8,306 bases of DNA, taken from assembly GCA_017861415.1 (NCBI GenBank), contig JAGFXS010000057.1, forward strand, positions 1 through 8,306, written 5' to 3'. This DNA comes from Bacillota bacterium. GTDB lineage: Bacteria > Bacillota > Clostridia > Oscillospirales > Oscillospiraceae. This document shows positions 5,411-8,306 of this stretch, piece by piece. The position numbers were made by a program, and so were the translations under genes. How positions within the stretch are numbered: position 1 is the first letter of the stretch; each line of letters begins with the position of its first letter. The notes under the pieces are model-generated. The model was not told the DNA's origin. It did no database searches and worked only from the letters and a program-made list of their open reading frames with translations.

Positions 5411-5443
5411 GCCGCCGGAGAGGGGAGCCCTCCCTCCGGCGGC
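5411..5443 (+). promoter_or_regulatory. Strong intercistronic hairpin between receptor and permease genes
   Basis: GCCGCCGGAG (5411-5420) pairs perfectly with CTCCGGCGGC (5434-5443), and the 13-nt interior can pair further (GGG/CCC). Only three T residues follow, so full termination is unlikely. Such a structure typically protects the 3' end of the receptor mRNA or causes partial termination, raising receptor level over permease and ATPase. Confidence 0.75.
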
Positions 5444-5474
5444 ACCTTTATGAGTTAGGAGTTGATGCCTTTCT

Positions 5475-6416
5475 ATGTGGACGGGGATTCAAAATCTGAT
5501 TACCCAGCATCTGGGTGAAATTTCCTTTGGGGCGATGGGGTTTTGGGATAAAATCCTGTTTCTCATTGGTTATTATGGTCCCTCCTATTTGGAGGGCGCG
5601 TGGAAGACTTTTATCATTGCCCTGGTGAGTACCGTCATCGGCTGCCTGATTGGCCTGGGCGTTGGCATTATCCAGACGATTCCGCTATCTAAGAAGGACT
5701 CCCGGACGAAGCGGATCACGGTGAAGCTCCTTCGGGCACTGATGCTGATTTATGTAGAGGTGTTTCGCGGCACCCCCATGATGATTCAGGCGGTGTTCAT
5801 TTATTACGGTATCCCCTTGATGACCGGTGCGTTTATGGCCAATCCTATTTATATGGATCCTTGGCCTGCGGCGTTTCTGATTGTCTCCATCAACACAGGC
5901 GCGTATATGGCTGAAACAGTTCGGGGCGGCATTCTCTCCATTGATCCGGGACAGACGGAGGGCGCCAAGGCTATTGGTATGACTCACGTGCAGACCATGC
6001 TCTTTGTGATCTTGCCGCAAACCATGCGCAATATCATGCCCCAGATCGGCAACAATTTGATCATCAACGTCAAGGACACCTGTGTCCTGCAAGTTATCAG
6101 CGTGGCAGAGCTGTTCTTCAAGCATAACAGTGTGGCCGGCGCCCGGTATTCCTTCTTTGAATCGGCTGTGATTACCATGGCCATCTACCTGGCGATGACA
6201 CTGATACTCTCCCGCATCCTGCGGTGGATGGAAAAGCGTATGGAGGGTGCCGACAGCTATGATCTGGCCACTACCGACACCTTGGCCCACACCACAGGTA
6301 TGTATAACTATCCCCGCCGGGGAAGTAATTTTGATGAGCGAAATATTGAGCAGGAAGCTGCTGAAAGCCTGAGCCGAGAAGGAAAGCGGGAAGGAGGGGA
6401 GACGGATGAAGACTGA
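5475..6416 (+). CDS. Amino-acid ABC transporter permease (HisM/GlnP type) with long C-terminal tail
   Basis: Inner-membrane channel subunit of the importer. The 313-residue protein has several hydrophobic segments, with clear ones near residues 45-66, 100-119, 131-150 and 229-248. The EAA coupling loop is [20 protein letters not shown] (residues 162-181), with the conserved Gly168 and ILP. Typical family sequence also includes [12 protein letters not shown] (94-105). Family members usually have 210-250 residues; the excess is an N-terminal stretch of about 35 residues and a hydrophilic tail from about 259 ([10 protein letters not shown]... to GGETDED). The ATG at 5475 is the only in-frame start after the TGA at 5463; AGGAG (5457-5461) is 13 nt away, longer than usual, suggesting weaker initiation. 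Its 3' end overlaps the ATPase gene by 11 nt. The permease probably acts as a homodimer, since only one permease gene is present. Confidence 0.95.
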   Translation: MWTGIQNLITQHLGEISFGAMGFWDKILFLIGYYGPSYLEGAWKTFIIALVSTVIGCLIGLGVGIIQTIPLSKKDSRTKRITVKLLRALMLIYVEVFRGTPMMIQAVFIYYGIPLMTGAFMANPIYMDPWPAAFLIVSINTGAYMAETVRGGILSIDPGQTEGAKAIGMTHVQTMLFVILPQTMRNIMPQIGNNLIINVKDTCVLQVISVAELFFKHNSVAGARYSFFESAVITMAIYLAMTLILSRILRWMEKRMEGADSYDLATTDTLAHTTGMYNYPRRGSNFDERNIEQEAAESLSREGKREGGETDED

Positions 6417-7149
6417 ACCCATTCTGGAGATCAGGCATCTATCCAAGAAGTTTGGCAAGCTGACGGTTTTGCGGGATATTGATTTTTCCGTATCCCATGG
6501 CAACGTCATCTCCATTATCGGCGCTTCAGGCTCGGGAAAGTCCACCCTGCTGCGCTGCATCAATCTCTTAGAGACACCCACCAGCGGTGAGATCCTATTT
6601 CATGGGGAAGAGATTCAGAAAAAGACCTTTCCCCTCACCGCATATCGGGGCAAGGTTGGCATGGTATTTCAGAGCTTCAACCTATTTGCCAATTTGACAG
6701 TGTTGGAAAACTGCATGGTAGGACAACAGCAGGTTCTCCGGAAGGGGCGGAAGGAAGCAGAAGAGCTGGCAAAGATGTATCTGGATAAGGTAGGCATGTA
6801 TCCCTACATTAATGCGAAGCCCCGTCAAATTTCCGGCGGACAGAAGCAGCGTGTGGCCATTGCCCGAGCGCTGGCCATGGAGCCGGAGGTGCTGCTTTTT
6901 GATGAGCCAACCTCTGCACTTGATCCGCAAATGGTAGGCGAGGTGTTGGCGGTTATGCGATCTCTGGCGGCAGAGGGGCTCACCATGCTGGTGGTGACCC
7001 ATGAAATGGCCTTTGCCAGAGATGTATCCAATCATGTGGTATTCATGAAGGATGGTGTCATCTGCGAAGAAGGAGATCCGGAGCAGATTTTTGGAAATCC
7101 TCAGGACCCAAAGACTATAGAATTTCTCTCCCGGTTTCGCAATGGCTGA
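6406..7149 (+). CDS. Amino-acid ABC transporter ATP-binding protein (GlnQ/HisP type)
   Basis: Cytoplasmic ATPase that drives the importer. All motifs are present in 247 residues: Walker [10 protein letters not shown] (39-47), Q-loop Gln89 in VFQSFNLF, signature ISGGQKQ (142-148), Walker B VLLFDE (162-167), D-loop SALD (170-173) and switch His199 in VTHE. This length and the [17 protein letters not shown] segment match the polar amino-acid family. The ATG at 6406 has AAGGAGG (6391-6397) 8 nt upstream, inside the permease gene, and the 11-nt overlap indicates translational coupling. It is the last gene of the operon, followed by a terminator at 7174-7224. The signature begins with Ile instead of Leu, a common variation. 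Confidence 0.97.
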   Translation: MKTEPILEIRHLSKKFGKLTVLRDIDFSVSHGNVISIIGASGSGKSTLLRCINLLETPTSGEILFHGEEIQKKTFPLTAYRGKVGMVFQSFNLFANLTVLENCMVGQQQVLRKGRKEAEELAKMYLDKVGMYPYINAKPRQISGGQKQRVAIARALAMEPEVLLFDEPTSALDPQMVGEVLAVMRSLAAEGLTMLVVTHEMAFARDVSNHVVFMKDGVICEEGDPEQIFGNPQDPKTIEFLSRFRNG

Positions 7150-7173
7150 CGGGAATCGCTGCAATAATAAAAG

Positions 7174-7224
7174 ACACTTCCAAGGGCATCCCGGTTATCA
7201 GGACTGTCCGAGGAAGTGTTTTTT
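7174..7224 (+). terminator. Terminator of the transporter operon
   Basis: ACACTTCC (7174-7181) pairs perfectly with GGAAGTGT (7212-7219), followed by a run of six T residues (7219-7224). The loop of about 30 nt is larger than usual but can form small inner pairings such as GGACTGTCC. It lies about 25 nt after the ATPase stop. Confidence 0.75.
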
Positions 7225-7264
7225 CAGGGCACAAGGTGGTAGATTACTCAGCTTGAGGATTTTT

Positions 7265-7302
7265 AAAAAGACACGGACCAGGCATAAAGCCTGGTCCGTG
7301 TC
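7265..7302 (-). terminator. Strong hairpin, intrinsic terminator for minus-strand transcription
   Basis: GACACGGACCAGGC (7270-7283) and GCCTGGTCCGTGTC (7289-7302) form a perfect 14-bp stem with loop ATAAA. Five A residues just before it on the plus strand (7265-7269) become a T run on the minus strand. It would stop transcripts coming from the right, such as the gene at 7590-8306 or an unseen short RNA. On the plus strand there is no T run. Confidence 0.75.
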
Positions 7303-7543
7303 TGTCATATCATGGCCTTCGCCGAATCCTGGGGGGGATTTTGTACGGCACTCAGGCGATTGACCGAAAGTAGAGATGGGCTACCAAAGGGGAGCTAGAG
7401 ATCCTCCAATTAAAAACCCCATCAATATTTATATCGGTGATAAAATCAAAATATTAATAGCGAAATGAAAATTATCACAAAATTTTATTCAATAATATAT
7501 ATTTTAGAATTGAAGGCTGGAAATTAGTGACGCATGACTTAGA
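7303..7543. other. Gene-free stretch with A+T-rich block
   Basis: I see no gene here. About 7405-7510 is strikingly A+T-rich compared with the coding sequence around it and contains a 7-bp inverted repeat GTGATAA (7437-7443) and TTATCAC (7472-7478). No convincing promoter was found on either strand, although the minus-strand terminator at 7265-7302 raises the possibility of a short transcript. Confidence 0.4.
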
Positions 7544-7581
7544 ATAACCCACCGGTATCCCGCAGGATACCGGTGGGTTAT
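7544..7581. repeat. Perfect 17-bp inverted repeat after the C-terminal gene (weak terminator)
   Basis: ATAACCCACCGGTATCC (7544-7560) and GGATACCGGTGGGTTAT (7565-7581) pair perfectly around a 4-nt loop CGCA. It lies 8 nt beyond the stop of the minus-strand gene at 7590, so it is probably its 3' hairpin. Neither side carries a T run, so termination may need help, or the true terminator is at 7265-7302. Confidence 0.6.
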
Positions 7582-7589
7582 CATTTCTG

Positions 7590-8306
7590 CTACGTAGAAG
7601 AACGATTAAGTGCGATAACTTTTTTGGTCAGGAGATCCAGTTGATACAGCTGGGTTCGGCTACCGTTTACCAAAAAAGTACCTAAATACGCATTGGAACC
7701 CTCAGGAGAACTTACAGCGTAAATTCGGACTCTGGAGCAGGGTTGGTCATCCACCAGCACCTTTCCGTCAAGGTAATAAATGTTATAGGCACCCATATCC
7801 TCGCCCTCCAGACCTAGGACAGCGGGTGAAAGGCCCTGGAAGAATGCTACGGTTTCTTCCGCAGAGAGGCCGCTGGTACTCATTGAAGCCGGAGTGGGAT
7901 CTCCTTCAGAAGGGCGGGGAGCCTCCACAATAGAAACTCTGATGATACAGGTGCTACCCGCCCAAGAGACGAGTACTCGCAACATATTTTCATCATCTAG
8001 GTTTGCCATGGATAAGAGTGCAAAACCCTCGTTGGTTGTGAAATCCGGTAGCGGAACGGAACGCGCAGCTGAATTCACTGGATTCAAATCCAGACCCTCC
8101 GTGTTCATCAAAGCTTCCACGTAGGTCTGGATATCCAATCCACCACCTGGCAGTCCGCTGTACTCATAGACCTGCAGTGGGGCGGTGACTGGACTCTTTT
8201 CTGCCGAGGGACTATCTACCGGAAGACCCTTTCCTGATCCTTTTTCAGCGCTGTTATCGCTATCTACTGCTTCCTCCGGAATCGTATAGGAGTCCAGCAC
8301 AATGGC
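7590..8306 (-). CDS. Unrecognised protein, C-terminal part (start beyond right edge)
   Basis: An open frame of 238 residues runs from the right edge to TAG (7590-7592). I do not recognise the family. The visible part begins AIVLDSYTIPEEAVDSDNSA with a Ser/Pro/Gly-rich linker to about residue 50, then a segment GLPGGGLDIQTYVEALMNTE, and a mainly beta-strand-like C-terminal half containing YNIYYLDGKVLVDDQPCSRV and YLGTFLVNGSRTQLYQLD near the end. The linker and lack of hydrophobic segments suggest a secreted or surface-exposed domain, but any signal peptide or anchor would be upstream of the window. The frame is open to the last base, so a start at the GTG at 8298-8300 is not supported. Codon use looks like its neighbours. 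Confidence 0.75.
   Translation of the reverse strand, partial: AIVLDSYTIPEEAVDSDNSAEKGSGKGLPVDSPSAEKSPVTAPLQVYEYSGLPGGGLDIQTYVEALMNTEGLDLNPVNSAARSVPLPDFTTNEGFALLSMANLDDENMLRVLVSWAGSTCIIRVSIVEAPRPSEGDPTPASMSTSGLSAEETVAFFQGLSPAVLGLEGEDMGAYNIYYLDGKVLVDDQPCSRVRIYAVSSPEGSNAYLGTFLVNGSRTQLYQLDLLTKKVIALNRSST

Noticed and set aside
5685..6581. Minus-strand open frame of 298 codons across the permease gene
   Set aside because: Shadow of the permease coding sequence; no ribosome binding site and no family-like sequence.
1..8306. CRISPR array, insertion sequence or prophage
   Set aside because: No regular repeats with spacers, transposase or phage genes were seen.

Overview
The window looks like chromosomal DNA of an endospore-forming, gut-type Clostridia, probably of the Oscillospiraceae. 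This is inferred from a SpoVAC gene, a DUF4364 gene, strong AGGAGG ribosome binding sites, TTGACA/TATAAT promoters and moderate GC. No mobile element, CRISPR array or phage module was seen. The ATPase start overlaps the permease end, as expected of a compact clostridial operon.

Layout. (1) 1-780, minus strand: start of the rpsF-ssb(-rpsR) operon. rpsF (ribosomal protein S6) is followed after 12 nt by ssb, which runs off the left edge. A strong promoter lies at 752-779, and the leader between it and rpsF can fold. (2) 816-1425, minus strand: an independent transcription unit of about 570 nt with a near-consensus promoter and an intrinsic terminator but no convincing protein. It is predicted to fold into long hairpins, and I read it as an orphan structured non-coding RNA. 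It is the most interesting item in the window. (3) 1565-2008, plus strand: a solitary spoVAC, divergent from the ncRNA. (4) 2119-3186, minus strand: a single-gene unit for an ATP-grasp protein, with a perfect consensus promoter, a 5'-end hairpin and a terminator shared with spoVAC. (5) 3233-3408, plus strand: a monocistronic tRNA-Gly(CCC) with promoter and terminator, then about 330 bp without a gene. (6) 3741-4367, plus strand: a DUF4364 gene. (7) 4424-7224, plus strand: a complete polar amino-acid ABC importer operon (lipoprotein receptor, permease, ATPase) with an intercistronic hairpin after the receptor gene and a terminator after the ATPase. (8) 7225-7589: a convergent intergenic region with two strong hairpins and an A+T-rich block. 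(9) 7590-8306, minus strand: the C-terminal part of an unrecognised protein that is cut by the right edge.

Functionally these are mostly independent housekeeping or stress units: translation and replication (rpsF-ssb), spore membrane (spoVAC), translation (tRNA-Gly) and amino-acid uptake (the ABC operon). Nothing in the layout links them into one pathway. The possible novelty is the orphan ncRNA, supported here only by its promoter, terminator, folding and lack of an ORF.
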